Positions 31,070-40,661 of a stretch of DNA of 42,362 nucleotides are shown here, piece by piece. The DNA comes from CAZADS01 sp964483985 (GTDB taxonomy: Bacteria > Pseudomonadota > Alphaproteobacteria > Thalassobaculales > Thalassobaculaceae), in contig CAZADS010000043.1 of the NCBI GenBank assembly GCA_964483985.1, positions 1 through 42,362 of the forward strand. The letters run 5' to 3'. The translations under genes were made by a program, and so were the position numbers. A model generated the notes under the pieces. It had not been told where the DNA came from. It did not search any database and saw only the letters and a list, made by a program, of their open reading frames with translations. Numbering within the stretch: position 1 is the first letter of the stretch; the number at the start of each line of letters is the position of its first letter.

Positions 31070-33563
31070 CCAAAGCAATATCACAGAACTCGCGAAACAC
31101 ATAAGATTGGAAACTTCGTTGTCTCACGACTATCTCCCTAATTGGTTTTGCAGATGGTTTGAGATGAAAGGGTGGGCGCCCTACAGACACCAACTCAATA
31201 TACTCAATGTTGCCAGGGAAAAGAAATCCGCTTTACTTATTGCACCGACGGGCGGAGGTAAAACTCTGGCTGGATTCATGCCTAGTCTCATGGATCTCGC
31301 CAATAACCCAACCGTTGGTCTGCACACTCTTTATATCTCACCCCTTAAAGCTTTGACTAATGATGTCCACCGAAATCTATTGTTACCTATAAAAGAAATG
31401 AATTTAGATATAACGGCTGAAACACGTACTGGAGATACTCCCCAATCCAAGCGACAACGGCAGCATAAATCCCCGCCCAATATTCTTCTCACAACACCCG
31501 AAAGTTTTGCTCTTTTATTGTCCTATTCTAAATGCCGTGAAATATTTCGTTGTTTAAAATATGTTGTAATCGATGAGATGCACGCCCTTGTCCCCAACAA
31601 ACGCGGAGAATTACTCTCACTCGGTTTAACCCGTCTCAACCGAATCACCCCCGATCTTCTTCGAATTGGATTGTCCGCCACGGTCGCATTCCCCGACGAT
31701 ATGAAATCCTTCCTTTCATCCTACGGTCGAAGTAAAGATAGAAATGTAGTAACCGTAATGGGGCTTCAACAAACTAAACCGGCAGTAAAAATCCTGATAG
31801 GGAATGGCCGATTGCCCTGGTCGGGATATATGGGTCTTTACGCTACCAAAGAGATTTATCAGGAGATAAAAAAACATCAAGCAACACTAGTATTCGTCAA
31901 TACTCGCGCTCAATCAGAATTGTTATTTCAAAGCTTATGGAGATTAAACGATGACAATTTGCCGATTGCACTTCATCATGGTTCCCTAGCCGTTGAACAG
32001 CGCCGTAAAATAGAAACTGCCATGTCTAAGGGGGGGCTAAAGGCTGTAGTGGCTACTTCTTCACTTGACTTAGGAGTGGATTGGAGTGGCATCGACTTAG
32101 TCATACAGGTGGGCGCCCCAAAGGGGGTTTCCCGACTACTACAACGCATAGGTAGGGCAAATCATCGTCTGGACTCACCGAGCAAAGCTATCTTAATACC
32201 AACCAATCGATTCGAAGTTTTGGAATGTCAAGCTGCCATAAACGCTTTGGATAACTTAAATCTTGATGGAGATCGTCCGACTGTTGGAGGATTGGAAGTT
32301 TTAGCCCAGCATATTCTAGGGATGGCTTGCTCCGAACCCTTTAAGCCTAATGATCTATACAAGGAAATATCCTGCGCAGCACCCTACCGAAATCTTTCAC
32401 GAGATGACTTTGATTCAGTATTACAATACGTTCAAGATGGTGGTTATGCCTTACGTGCATACGAACATTACAAAAGGTTAACACCGTTGGACGATGGCAG
32501 TTTATTTGTAACAAATAATTCAATCAGACGTAGCTATCGCCTGAACATAGGAACGATCGTTGAAGCCGTTACCCTTAAAGTGAGGATCAACAAGAAGAGA
32601 ATTTTAGGTGAAGTGGAGGAATATTTCGTCCAAGGATTGAGACCTGGGGATACATTCATCTTTTCCGGTTTATTACTTCAATTCGATAAGTTATGGGAAA
32701 CGTTCGTAGAGGTCTCTATAGGCCACGGTAATGATCCTAAAGTCCCAGCCTACATTGGTGGACGCTTTCCACTCAGCACGCACCTCGCCGAAGGAGTGAG
32801 ATACATTCTAGAAAATGAACAATATTGGATTAATTTACCACCGCAGGTTCAAGAGTGGTTACAGATTCAGCAATGGAAGTCTGCTCTTCCAAATAGAAAA
32901 CAACTTCTAATCGAAATTTTTCCTAGGTCAGGTCGATTTTATATGGTGGCGTACTGCCTAGAGGGTAGGAATGCGCATCAAACTTTGGGAATGTTGTTAA
33001 CAAAACGAATGGAGAGGTTGGGTTTAGATCCTCTAGGTTTCGTAGCGACCGATTACGTAGTTGCTGTTTGGAGTCTGCAATCCCCTTATAATATCGATAA
33101 TTTATTCGATCCGGACATGCTTGGGGATGATCTAGAAGCCTGGATGGCGGAATCTACCCTGCTTAAGCGCACTTTCAGAAATGTTTCAATCATTGCTGGA
33201 TTGATAGATCGCCGACATCCTGGAAAGACAAAAACGGGCCGCCAAGTAACCTTCAGTTCAGACCTAATTTATGATGTTTTAAAAAAACACGAGCCAAATC
33301 ATATATTACTGCGCGCCACGCGCGCTGACGCTGCACGGGGATTAACAGACATTCATAGGCTAAGTGAATTTTTAGTTCGAATAAAGGGGCGTACTAACAT
33401 ACGCCGACTGGATAAGGTATCCCCTTTAGCTGTGCCAATTCTATTAGAAATAGGAAAAGAAAACGTGTATGGCAATGCTCTTGAAACTTTGTTAACAGAA
33501 TCCGAAGAAGAGTTAATTATTGAAGCTATGGATGACCCCGTTGAATCACATTTAGTGATTTAA
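31029..33563 (+). CDS. Ligase-associated DEXH-box helicase (Lhr-like)
   Basis: About 844-residue superfamily 2 ATP-dependent helicase of the ligase-associated Lhr-like group. Motifs: Walker A IAPTGGGKTLAG, VVIDEMHAL (DEMH), LSATV, and motif VI QRIGRANHRLD. The N-terminus WFEMKGWAPYRHQL is the family's Q-motif region, and the long C-terminal domain resembles the Lhr core. It normally sits with an ATP-dependent DNA ligase, an exonuclease and PdeM as a DNA-damage module. Here only PdeM follows. The frame is open back to 30981, but that start would overlap the hydratase by 89 bases. TTG 31029 (GGAGG 12 bases before) or TTG 31107 are better; the exact start is unsure. Confidence 0.9.
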   Translation: MQRNEDRLGTQRSNQSNITELAKHIRLETSLSHDYLPNWFCRWFEMKGWAPYRHQLNILNVAREKKSALLIAPTGGGKTLAGFMPSLMDLANNPTVGLHTLYISPLKALTNDVHRNLLLPIKEMNLDITAETRTGDTPQSKRQRQHKSPPNILLTTPESFALLLSYSKCREIFRCLKYVVIDEMHALVPNKRGELLSLGLTRLNRITPDLLRIGLSATVAFPDDMKSFLSSYGRSKDRNVVTVMGLQQTKPAVKILIGNGRLPWSGYMGLYATKEIYQEIKKHQATLVFVNTRAQSELLFQSLWRLNDDNLPIALHHGSLAVEQRRKIETAMSKGGLKAVVATSSLDLGVDWSGIDLVIQVGAPKGVSRLLQRIGRANHRLDSPSKAILIPTNRFEVLECQAAINALDNLNLDGDRPTVGGLEVLAQHILGMACSEPFKPNDLYKEISCAAPYRNLSRDDFDSVLQYVQDGGYALRAYEHYKRLTPLDDGSLFVTNNSIRRSYRLNIGTIVEAVTLKVRINKKRILGEVEEYFVQGLRPGDTFIFSGLLLQFDKLWETFVEVSIGHGNDPKVPAYIGGRFPLSTHLAEGVRYILENEQYWINLPPQVQEWLQIQQWKSALPNRKQLLIEIFPRSGRFYMVAYCLEGRNAHQTLGMLLTKRMERLGLDPLGFVATDYVVAVWSLQSPYNIDNLFDPDMLGDDLEAWMAESTLLKRTFRNVSIIAGLIDRRHPGKTKTGRQVTFSSDLIYDVLKKHEPNHILLRATRADAARGLTDIHRLSEFLVRIKGRTNIRRLDKVSPLAVPILLEIGKENVYGNALETLLTESEEELIIEAMDDPVESHLVI

Positions 33564-33693
33564 TTTTTAATTTTAATATAGCCAAGTATTACACGTTCAA
33601 AGTATTCCTTTAGCTCCACTTTCATAGAAAATTAGCTAAAATAATAATTATGCTGATATAAATGAAATCCAAATTATACTTAATATTTAATTC

Positions 33694-34383
33694 ATGTTTA
33701 AATTTTTGGTTAATAAAGTTTCTTTAGAAGCTGATGCGTCTGGCGCAATATTCTGGCGCGACCGCAGGGTGCTAGTCGTTTCTGATTTGCACCTAGAAAA
33801 AGCTTCATTTTTTGCGGAAAAGGGAACACCTTTACCGCCATATGACACCGTGGAAACCCTTGATCGGTTAGAGATACTTCTTCAAATTTATCGACCTGAG
33901 TTAGTAATAAGTTTAGGCGATAGCTTCCACGACAATCGAGCCAGCGAACGTATCGTTAGAGAACATGTTTTACGCATTTGCACTTTAACCAAAAAATATA
34001 AATGGATTTGGATTACTGGGAATCACGACTCCAAAATCGGATCAATTGGGGGTGGGATTTCAATGCCATGTTTTATCTGCGGTCCGTTAACATTCCGCCA
34101 TCAAGCGGCAGTGGAAAGTCAAAACGGAGAGATCAGTGGACACTTTCATCCAAGAGCACAAATACAACTTAGAAGACGCAGGGTCGTGGGCCGTTGTTTC
34201 ATTACCGACAGTCGCCGATTAATTTTACCCGCCTTCGGGGCTTTTACAGGCGGACTTGACGTCAGCCATATGGACATCCGAGGATTATTCGGTAACCAAT
34301 TTGATGTTTTATTTCTGGGGCCTAGCAAAGTGCATAAATTTTCTAATTCCTCACTTGTTCAATCACGGTTTAAAAAGTTTTGA
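33694..34383 (+). CDS. pdeM: Ligase-associated metallophosphoesterase PdeM-like
   Basis: 229-residue metallophosphoesterase of the PdeM type that partners the ligase-associated helicase. Metal ligands are readable in order: VVSDLHLEKA (Asp, His), SLGDSFHD (Asp), WITGNHDSK (Asn-His-Asp) and GEISGHFHPRA (His-His). The order matches the calcineurin-like fold. The N-terminal LVNKVSLEADASGAIFWRDRR is the family's leading strand pair. It is probably a nuclease or phosphodiesterase in DNA repair, as inferred from its partner genes elsewhere. It follows the helicase gene by 130 bases. A photolyase remnant lies just downstream. Confidence 0.87.
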   Translation: MFKFLVNKVSLEADASGAIFWRDRRVLVVSDLHLEKASFFAEKGTPLPPYDTVETLDRLEILLQIYRPELVISLGDSFHDNRASERIVREHVLRICTLTKKYKWIWITGNHDSKIGSIGGGISMPCFICGPLTFRHQAAVESQNGEISGHFHPRAQIQLRRRRVVGRCFITDSRRLILPAFGAFTGGLDVSHMDIRGLFGNQFDVLFLGPSKVHKFSNSSLVQSRFKKF

Positions 34384-34414
34384 CCTAACAAACTACTATT
34401 TTCGTATATAATTT

Positions 34415-34763
34415 ATGGACAATCTCCCTATTATTTTTTGGTTCAGGCGCCATTTACGTCTTTCCGATAAACCAGCCTTACACCCTGCCCATAACACACA
34501 GCAGCCGATTATTGCGATTTATATATTTGAGGAAGTTTATTCAGATTCCTGAAAGACAGGAGCAAATACTCCGTGTGGCTATCTAAAACGCTGGCTCACG
34601 GAGCAAAACATCTGCACAACCAATTCTTCACGAATCGTGGTCAGCATTAGGAGATATTCTAGACTTTGCCAAGATCGGGCTAGGACAAAACTATTCTTAT
34701 CCTATAATTGACCATAAGTTTGCTCGAGAAAGAGCCCTGAAGGATTTCCGTTTTCTAAACTAA
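34415..34763 (+). pseudogene. Deoxyribodipyrimidine photolyase remnant, large internal deletion
   Basis: Three pieces of a photolyase/cryptochrome in order but in different frames. (1) ATG 34415 starts the N-terminal DNA-photolyase domain, IIFWFRRHLRLSDKPAL then PIIAIYIFEEVYSD, and stops at 34550-34552. (2) Near 34558, SKYSVWLSKTLAHGA matches the SRWWLHxSLA segment. (3) The last part reads YSYPIIDHKFARERALKDF and ends at TAA 34761-34763, matching the family's C-terminal VDHxxARERAL. A full photolyase needs about 450-480 codons; here there are about 115, so the FAD-binding domain is mostly gone. Confidence 0.8.
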
Positions 34764-34832
34764 AAACGCTAATCCCGTTACTCAAAAACGTTTTATAATA
34801 ATGGGTCTTGGCTTACCCCTTGAATTTCTTTA

Positions 34833-34846
34833 ATGATAACTATCAT
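34833..34846 (+). promoter_or_regulatory. Palindrome upstream of the COG0523 gene, possible Fur/Zur-family operator
   Basis: ATGATA-AC-TATCAT is a perfect 6+6 inverted repeat with a 2-base spacer, 20 bases before the ATG and 8 bases before GGAGAG. Its halves look like the ATGATA/TATCAT arms of Fur-family sites, and COG0523 genes are often Zur-controlled. The short length and AT-richness make chance possible. Confidence 0.35.
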
Positions 34847-34865
34847 GATTTATGGAGAGTTTGTT

Positions 34866-35966
34866 ATGACTGCGGCGCCCAACACTACGCAAAATCGGCT
34901 TCCCGTCTCAATCCTAACCGGCTTTCTTGGAAGCGGAAAAACGACACTGCTGTCTAACCTCATCCGCCATAAGGCTATGGACAAGGTTGCAGTAATTATC
35001 AACGAATTTGGAGAGATTGGGATTGATGACGCTTTGGTGGTTGAATCAAATGAAGATACGGTTCTTTTAAATAGCGGATGTCTATGTTGTACGGTCCGAG
35101 GAGATCTAGTAGAGACCATGCAGCGATTATTCGCTGAACGCAGTGACGGAAAAATTCCGAAGTTCCAACGATTGGTCGTAGAGACCACTGGTCTAGCAGA
35201 TCCCGCGCCTATCCTGCACACCATGATGGCCGATCCTTTTTTAGTTACTCGCTATCGCCTCGATGGTGTTATTACCGTTGTTGATGCACATCATGCCATG
35301 GAGCAATTTGATAAACAATTTGAATCAGTCAAACAGGCAGCAGTAGCCGATAGGATAGTATTGAGTAAAATTGATGTCACGGATGTTGAAACTGTAGATA
35401 ATGTGAAACAACGGCTAGGGACGCTTAATCCTGCAGCTCCTATTATTGAAGTTTCGCACGGACAGGCCGATCCGGATGCCCTATTTAATGCTGGTCTTTA
35501 CAACCCCCTCACAAAATCCACTGATGTTTCCAAGTGGTTAAAAGAGGAGGCTTATCGAGACACCGAAGGCCACGTGTATCACAGACACGACGACCATGCG
35601 CACGAAGATAGCCATAGACGCGATGGTAAACATAAACACGACATCACCCGACACGACGACCATATACGAAGTTTTGCCATATATTTCGACCAACCGTTAA
35701 AATGGGGGAAAATAGCTGGCTCTCTGGACATGCTATCTCAAACTCATGGAGCCAACATTTTACGAATTAAAGGTCTTCTTAACGTAGTAGAAATTGATGA
35801 CCAACCTGTCGTTGTCCATGCCGTTCAACATATGTTTCACCCCCCCGCCAAAATTGATGCTTGGCCGAATGACGACCGTCGGTCAAGGCTGGTATTCATC
35901 GTTAAGGATCTTGACGAAGATACTATTCGAAATGTGCTCGATTCCTATTTAGCATTGGATTTTTAA
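34866..35966 (+). CDS. COG0523 G3E-family GTPase (CobW/ZigA-like metallochaperone)
   Basis: 366-residue P-loop GTPase that loads or distributes a metal, usually zinc or cobalt. Walker A is GFLGSGKTTLL, the metal site is GCLCCTV (CxCC), and ETTGLADPAP is the following switch element. SKIDVTD stands for the guanine-specificity motif. A very His-rich linker follows (residues about 233-266, with HVYHRHDDHAHEDSH and KHKHD) and then the CobW C-terminal domain. ATG 34866 has GGAGAG 6 bases upstream. The longer start at 34833 begins inside the palindrome. A related protein, P47K, is an activator of one nitrile hydratase, but this gene is 24 kb from the NHase-like operon. Confidence 0.9.
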   Translation: MTAAPNTTQNRLPVSILTGFLGSGKTTLLSNLIRHKAMDKVAVIINEFGEIGIDDALVVESNEDTVLLNSGCLCCTVRGDLVETMQRLFAERSDGKIPKFQRLVVETTGLADPAPILHTMMADPFLVTRYRLDGVITVVDAHHAMEQFDKQFESVKQAAVADRIVLSKIDVTDVETVDNVKQRLGTLNPAAPIIEVSHGQADPDALFNAGLYNPLTKSTDVSKWLKEEAYRDTEGHVYHRHDDHAHEDSHRRDGKHKHDITRHDDHIRSFAIYFDQPLKWGKIAGSLDMLSQTHGANILRIKGLLNVVEIDDQPVVVHAVQHMFHPPAKIDAWPNDDRRSRLVFIVKDLDEDTIRNVLDSYLALDF

Positions 35967-36602
35967 AAAATCGTTCATTTCCAATGCAGAAAGTCTACAC
36001 TCCCTATATTAGTTAATGTTATGCGTAGAAGTTTAATTGGGGTGTTAACGCTTAAGCTATTCAATGTTTTAAAACTCGGCGAGCCAAGAAAACGGATTCA
36101 TTTACAATCCTTTTAATTCTTGTATCCCCCCATGGTCCATCGATTGAAGGTCAACAGTCTATCAAATAAGAGATCGTAATCTACCAAGCCACAGCGAGTA
36201 TAATGCTGTTTGCTTGGATCTTCATGTGCCATGTTTGCTTCTAGCAGAAGACCTAGTGATGACGAATAAAGATAACCCACTCAACGCTGAGCATTACAGT
36301 GAATTCGTTGGTTGGAATGTAAGTCAAATTTAAAAAATAGCAATGAATGAAACATCAATTCACTCACTAAACGGCAAAGATGTAAGGCCAGTGCCTAGCT
36401 TGATTGGTAAATGCTCCCACCTGTTAAGCCATCACAGATTAAAGGAAAAACAGTGCATCTCTAGCACAAATTTTACGAAGCATAGAAACGCCATTTTGTA
36501 GCGAAGACAAGAGAATTGGGCTAGTTTTATTCACGCGATAGTTATTCATGTCAGCGAGAAACTATCAAAATGGTTCAGCTTACGGAACTCATATTAAAAA
36601 GT
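35967..36602. other. 636-base spacer without a convincing gene
   Basis: The stretch between the COG0523 gene and the end of the convergent carbamoylase gene is AT-rich and breaks in all frames within about 40 codons. One short run (MTNKDNPLNAEHYSEFVGWN, around 36260-36330) looks faintly protein-like but has no recognised match. It could be decayed coding sequence, but I cannot name it. No repeat, tRNA or clear terminator was seen. Confidence 0.5.
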
Positions 36603-37535
36603 TTACAAATCAGGAGGTATTTCAACTCCAGTCTGACTTGTTATTATTTCGTAGTGCTCGATTCTACGGTGTCTAGCAAAATTAAATATCGTTTGTTTCG
36701 GCATATTGCACACATCTAAGTCCGCTGCGAAGGTAACAAGCTCATCATCAAGCGAAACTGACTGGGCAGCTATTTCACCAGATGGTTGAACAATGCATGT
36801 ACCTCCAATTAGCATACAACCATCTTCGAGGCCAGCCTTTGCCACTCCAACCACCCAGCAAGCATTCATGTAAGCATTACTTTGCATGGTGAGATGATTA
36901 TGAAACATCCGCAGATGGTTCTGTTCATCACCAGAAGTATTCAGATCCGGTGTATTGTATCCAAGGACAATTAATTCAGCACCTTGCATACTCATAGCTC
37001 TATAGGTCTCTGGCCAGCGCCGGTCATTACAAATTGCCATTCCAATTATACCACCATGCTGGCGCCACACACCAAAACCCAGGTTTCCAGGCTCAAAATA
37101 ACGTTTCTCTAAATGTTGAAATGGCCGTTGTGGTTCATATTCATAATGCCCAGGAAGATGCACTTTCCGATATTTTCCCTGTATACGACCTGATTCATCA
37201 ACGAGGATGGCCGTATTAAAGCGATGGCCATCCGGGGTTAATTCAGCGTAACCAAGATAAAATCCTATTTGAGCGTCTTTAGCAGCTTCAAAGAGTGGTC
37301 GGGTCACTTTGTTAGGCATCTCTTTCTCAAACCAGTGATCCATCCTGCTAATATCCTCTTCATAATATCGAGGGAAAAAAGTCGTCAATGATAATTCTGG
37401 GAAAACAACAAAATTGCATCCTCGCGACTGAGCCTGACGAATAAGTTCAATCATACGGGCAATACAACTCTCCCGGCTTTCGTCTGGCGCTATTGGTCCC
37501 ATCTGAGCGGCGCCTAAATTGATAATTCGACTCAT
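36603..37535 (-). CDS. N-carbamoyl-D-amino-acid hydrolase
   Basis: Releases D-amino acid, CO2 and ammonia from an N-carbamoyl-D-amino acid, the second step of hydantoin use. This 310-residue nitrilase-superfamily enzyme shows the Glu-Lys-Cys triad in order: Glu47 in VVFPELSLTTFFPR, Lys124 in GKYRKVHLPGH and Cys169 in MAICNDRRWPE. These blocks, with PFQHLEKRYFEPG and CMLIGGTCIV, align closely with Agrobacterium D-carbamoylase as I recall it. The hydantoinase gene lies 116 bases upstream on the same strand, which fixes the pathway. No hydantoin racemase gene is in the window. Confidence 0.93.
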   Translation of the reverse strand: MSRIINLGAAQMGPIAPDESRESCIARMIELIRQAQSRGCNFVVFPELSLTTFFPRYYEEDISRMDHWFEKEMPNKVTRPLFEAAKDAQIGFYLGYAELTPDGHRFNTAILVDESGRIQGKYRKVHLPGHYEYEPQRPFQHLEKRYFEPGNLGFGVWRQHGGIIGMAICNDRRWPETYRAMSMQGAELIVLGYNTPDLNTSGDEQNHLRMFHNHLTMQSNAYMNACWVVGVAKAGLEDGCMLIGGTCIVQPSGEIAAQSVSLDDELVTFAADLDVCNMPKQTIFNFARHRRIEHYEIITSQTGVEIPPDL

Positions 37536-37651
37536 AGTTTGGCCTTCCCTTTATCTGAATATTTTATGCCTTACATCGACGAGCGAGATGTTATCCTTAT
37601 CAACACCTTACTGAATTAGGCACATATAGGAGCAAAATAATCTCAAAAGTG

Positions 37652-39109
37652 TTATTCATTCGTTTCCAATGATACTGGATCAAAAGGGGTCGGCAGCACT
37701 CCCCTTGGCTTTATAAAATCATAAGGCTCTCGGGGAAGAAACTTACCCCAACCTGGTTCACAATAGACATCACCTTCGTTCCAAACAATTTTTCCCCTAC
37801 TAATTGTTATCGCGGGCCATCCCACAACCTCTAGTCCTTCATAAGGCGTGTAATCCGTTTCGTGATGAAGAATTTCCTGTGTTATCGTGACTTCCCGATT
37901 AGGGTCCCAAATACAAATATCTGCATCCGCCCCTACTGATATGGTGCCTTTCTTAGGATAAAGGCCGAATAACCGTGCAGCGTTGGTGGAAGTAAGAGCG
38001 ACAAATTTTTGAATATCTATTCGCCCTTTCGATACTCCTTCCGAAAACGTAATAGGCATGCGAGTTTCAAGACCAGGAACACCATTCGCTATCTGACTAA
38101 ATGGTGCGTTGTCCCCAGCCCAGAATTTTCCTTCTAGCTCATCAATATTGTAAGGAGCATGATCGGAGGTAACATTCCCGATCGTTCCTATACGAACGTG
38201 ATCCCACACCGCTTCTTGATCACCTTCAGTACGGGGCGCTGGGGAACATACAAATTTTGCGCCCTCCCGTTGATCTCTATCAAGATCCCTTGCAGTTAAA
38301 ACAAAGTATTGTGGGCAAGTTTCGGAAAAAATCTTTAAACCACGTCGCTGTGCCCGTCTAATTTCATCGGCCGCTTCCTCACAACTAACATGAAAAATCT
38401 GAATGGGTACATCGATTAATTCTGCCAGCATAATGACACGGTGTACCGCTTCCCGCTCTACTAACGGCGGCTTAGCCCAAGCATGATGTTTTGTACTATT
38501 TCTTTCGGCGGCTAATAATTTTTCAGTCATATACATTATGGCATCATGGTTTTCCGCATGTACGCAGACAAGTGCGCCCTTTCTTTTAGCCACTTCGAGA
38601 ATTTTTAATATCTCTGCATCAGTTACGCGATTGCGTGGATAAGTCATGAATAATTTGAGTGATCGGTGTCCCTCATCAATTAAAGTTGGGACTTCATCGT
38701 TGATAACACTCTCAATTGGGTCACTAATAATGAGATGGAACGTATAATCGATACAGGATTGCTTCGCCCGTTCGTGATAATCCCTCACAATCGGCATTAA
38801 CAATTCACCTTTTTCTTGGGCGGCAAAACAGATAATGGTTGTCGTGCCTCCACAAGCCGCAGAACGGGTCCCACTTTCAAAACTTTCCGAATTGCGGCCT
38901 CCAGTACTAGACTGCTGGTCAATATGGCAATGACTGTCTATTCCACCAGGCATTATATAACGCCCTTTCGCCTCAATAATTTGTTTGCCACCCTCAAGAT
39001 GTTCCCCTAGCGAAACTATCCGGCCGTCATGAATTCCAACATCACAATTCGAAATTTCTGATGCATTTACAACAGTTCCTCCGCGTATCACCAAATCGTA
39101 ATCGATCAC
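37652..39109 (-). CDS. D-hydantoinase/dihydropyrimidinase
   Basis: 485-residue amidohydrolase that opens 5-substituted hydantoins or dihydropyrimidines to carbamoyl acids. The binuclear zinc site is complete: His60 and His62 (GGIDSHCHIDQ), Lys152 to be carboxylated (SLKLFMTYPRN), His184 (VHAEN), a His in IFHVSCEEA, and Asp in TSDHAPYNI. The chain keeps the family's start (YDLVIRGGTVVNA) and its WAGDNAPFSQIANGVPGLE segment. With the D-carbamoylase it makes D-amino acids from hydantoins, or 3-ureidopropionate-type products from pyrimidines. It leads the two-gene operon. The divergent neighbour is a broken FAD oxidoreductase gene. Confidence 0.93.
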   Translation of the reverse strand: MIDYDLVIRGGTVVNASEISNCDVGIHDGRIVSLGEHLEGGKQIIEAKGRYIMPGGIDSHCHIDQQSSTGGRNSESFESGTRSAACGGTTTIICFAAQEKGELLMPIVRDYHERAKQSCIDYTFHLIISDPIESVINDEVPTLIDEGHRSLKLFMTYPRNRVTDAEILKILEVAKRKGALVCVHAENHDAIMYMTEKLLAAERNSTKHHAWAKPPLVEREAVHRVIMLAELIDVPIQIFHVSCEEAADEIRRAQRRGLKIFSETCPQYFVLTARDLDRDQREGAKFVCSPAPRTEGDQEAVWDHVRIGTIGNVTSDHAPYNIDELEGKFWAGDNAPFSQIANGVPGLETRMPITFSEGVSKGRIDIQKFVALTSTNAARLFGLYPKKGTISVGADADICIWDPNREVTITQEILHHETDYTPYEGLEVVGWPAITISRGKIVWNEGDVYCEPGWGKFLPREPYDFIKPRGVLPTPFDPVSLETNE

Positions 39110-39285
39110 TTTTGATCCTCCCCTGCTAACCTAATTATAATTAATCTTAAGAACTCAATTTTACCACAATTGGCAAATCGGATACGTCAATCTCAATCAC
39201 GCACAAAGCGATATCGTATTGCCTGAAATTTAGCTTAGAATAACATCTGATTAAATAAACTATCCATAAACCTCAATTCAAGATC

Positions 39286-40548
39286 ATGATTTTGAACTAT
39301 TATCACGCCACCCGAAATCTAAATCTAAGGTTTCCCTCAATTGTCGGCCCTCATGAAACCGATGTTTGTGTCATCGGCGGTGCGTAAACCGGCATATCTA
39401 CCGCAATAAATCTAGCCGAAAGAGGAAACTCAGTTATCGTCGTTGAAGGGCATGAAATTGGCTATGGCGCTTCAAGCCGAAATGGGGGGCAAGTGGTAAA
39501 TGGCTATAGTTGTGAGATGGATAAAATCCGCCAGATCGTTGGTCTCGACATTTCAAAAAAGTTATGGGACTTAGGTCTAGAGGCCATCGCCGATTTAGAT
39601 TTCCGTATCGATAAACATAGAATTTCCTGTGACCGCCGGTCGGGATATCTGTTTGCAGCCAAGAAATCCCGCCAATTTAAAATTTTGAAACACACAGGTG
39701 CTGACTGGCAGAAGCTTTATGGTTACAATAAAATAAGATTAATCGACCGAGATGAAATACCCAACTTTGTGAGGACAAAATCATACACGGGAGGTCTTTT
39801 AGACGCAGGTAGTGGCCAAATTCACCCATTAAATTATCTTGAAGGTCTTACACTAGCAGCCACCGATGCGGGAGTTGCTATTTTTGAACATAGTCCAGTT
39901 TTTAAAATCAAATTGAACACAAGCCCACAAATTGAAACCCCTAACGGGAAAGTAAAAGCTCGAGTGATTGTTTTAGCTGGAAATGCATATCATTTTGGAC
40001 TGGTTCCAGAATTAGACACAAGAACGGCACGGCTTAATAGTTTTGTCGGAACCACCAAAATACTAACGCCGTCTGATATGGGGGATCTCATCCCTGCTAA
40101 TATAGCTATCGCTGATTGTGACACGGCTTTGGACTATTATCGAATAACAGAAGACGGTCGTCTACTATTCGGAACAGGAGCCAACATATCATTGAGAGAA
40201 CCTAAATCGCTGGAAAAAATCCTATGTAAGCGAATCCAACAACTATTCCCCCACTTTAATAACATATCTATAGAATATGCCTGGAGCGGAAGAATCAGCA
40301 TTACACGAAATAGAATGCCTGATATCGGCCATCTCAAATCAAATATTTATTATGCACAGGGTTTTTCAGGACACGGGATCGCCTTAAGTGGTTTAGTGGG
40401 GAAATTAATCGCCGAGGCCATTAGTGGAGAAACGGGGCGTTTCGAACTATTTTCAGCCACGCAACACAAACTATTTCCTAATAAATTGCTACGAGGCCCA
40501 ATTCTTTCCGTCTTAATGTCGTTCCGAAAATTAATAGACCAAATTTAG
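39286..40548 (+). pseudogene. FAD-dependent oxidoreductase (DAO/PuuB-like), broken by one in-frame stop
   Basis: One frame of 421 codons, ATG 39286 to TAG 40546-40548, is intact except for TAA at 39385-39387. That stop falls inside the FAD-binding motif: VCVIGGA-stop-TGISTAINLAERG, where the family has GGGYTG or GGGFTG. Downstream parts remain normal (SRNGGQVVNGY, LDAGSGQIHPLNYLEGL, YAWSGRISITRNRMPDIG, YYAQGFSGHGIALSG). Related enzymes oxidise gamma-glutamylputrescine or other amines and amino acids. Starting at 39493 would drop the dinucleotide-binding motif and give a dead protein. A single base change (TAA from TAT/TAC) could explain it, or a sequencing error. Confidence 0.82.
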
Positions 40549-40661
40549 TAGCTCGCTACCCCCCTCTTGTTTAATTCATTCTACCCATTGAAGATTCTTT
40601 AACTTAGCGCTATACACACCGTTATGTTTCATGATGCACAACGAAGTTTTGGATAAATTCA

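Noticed and set aside
39493..40548. Shorter FAD oxidoreductase CDS starting at 39493
   Set aside because: It would lack the FAD-binding motif. The same frame continues upstream in family-like sequence to ATG 39286 with only one stop, so it is a broken gene.
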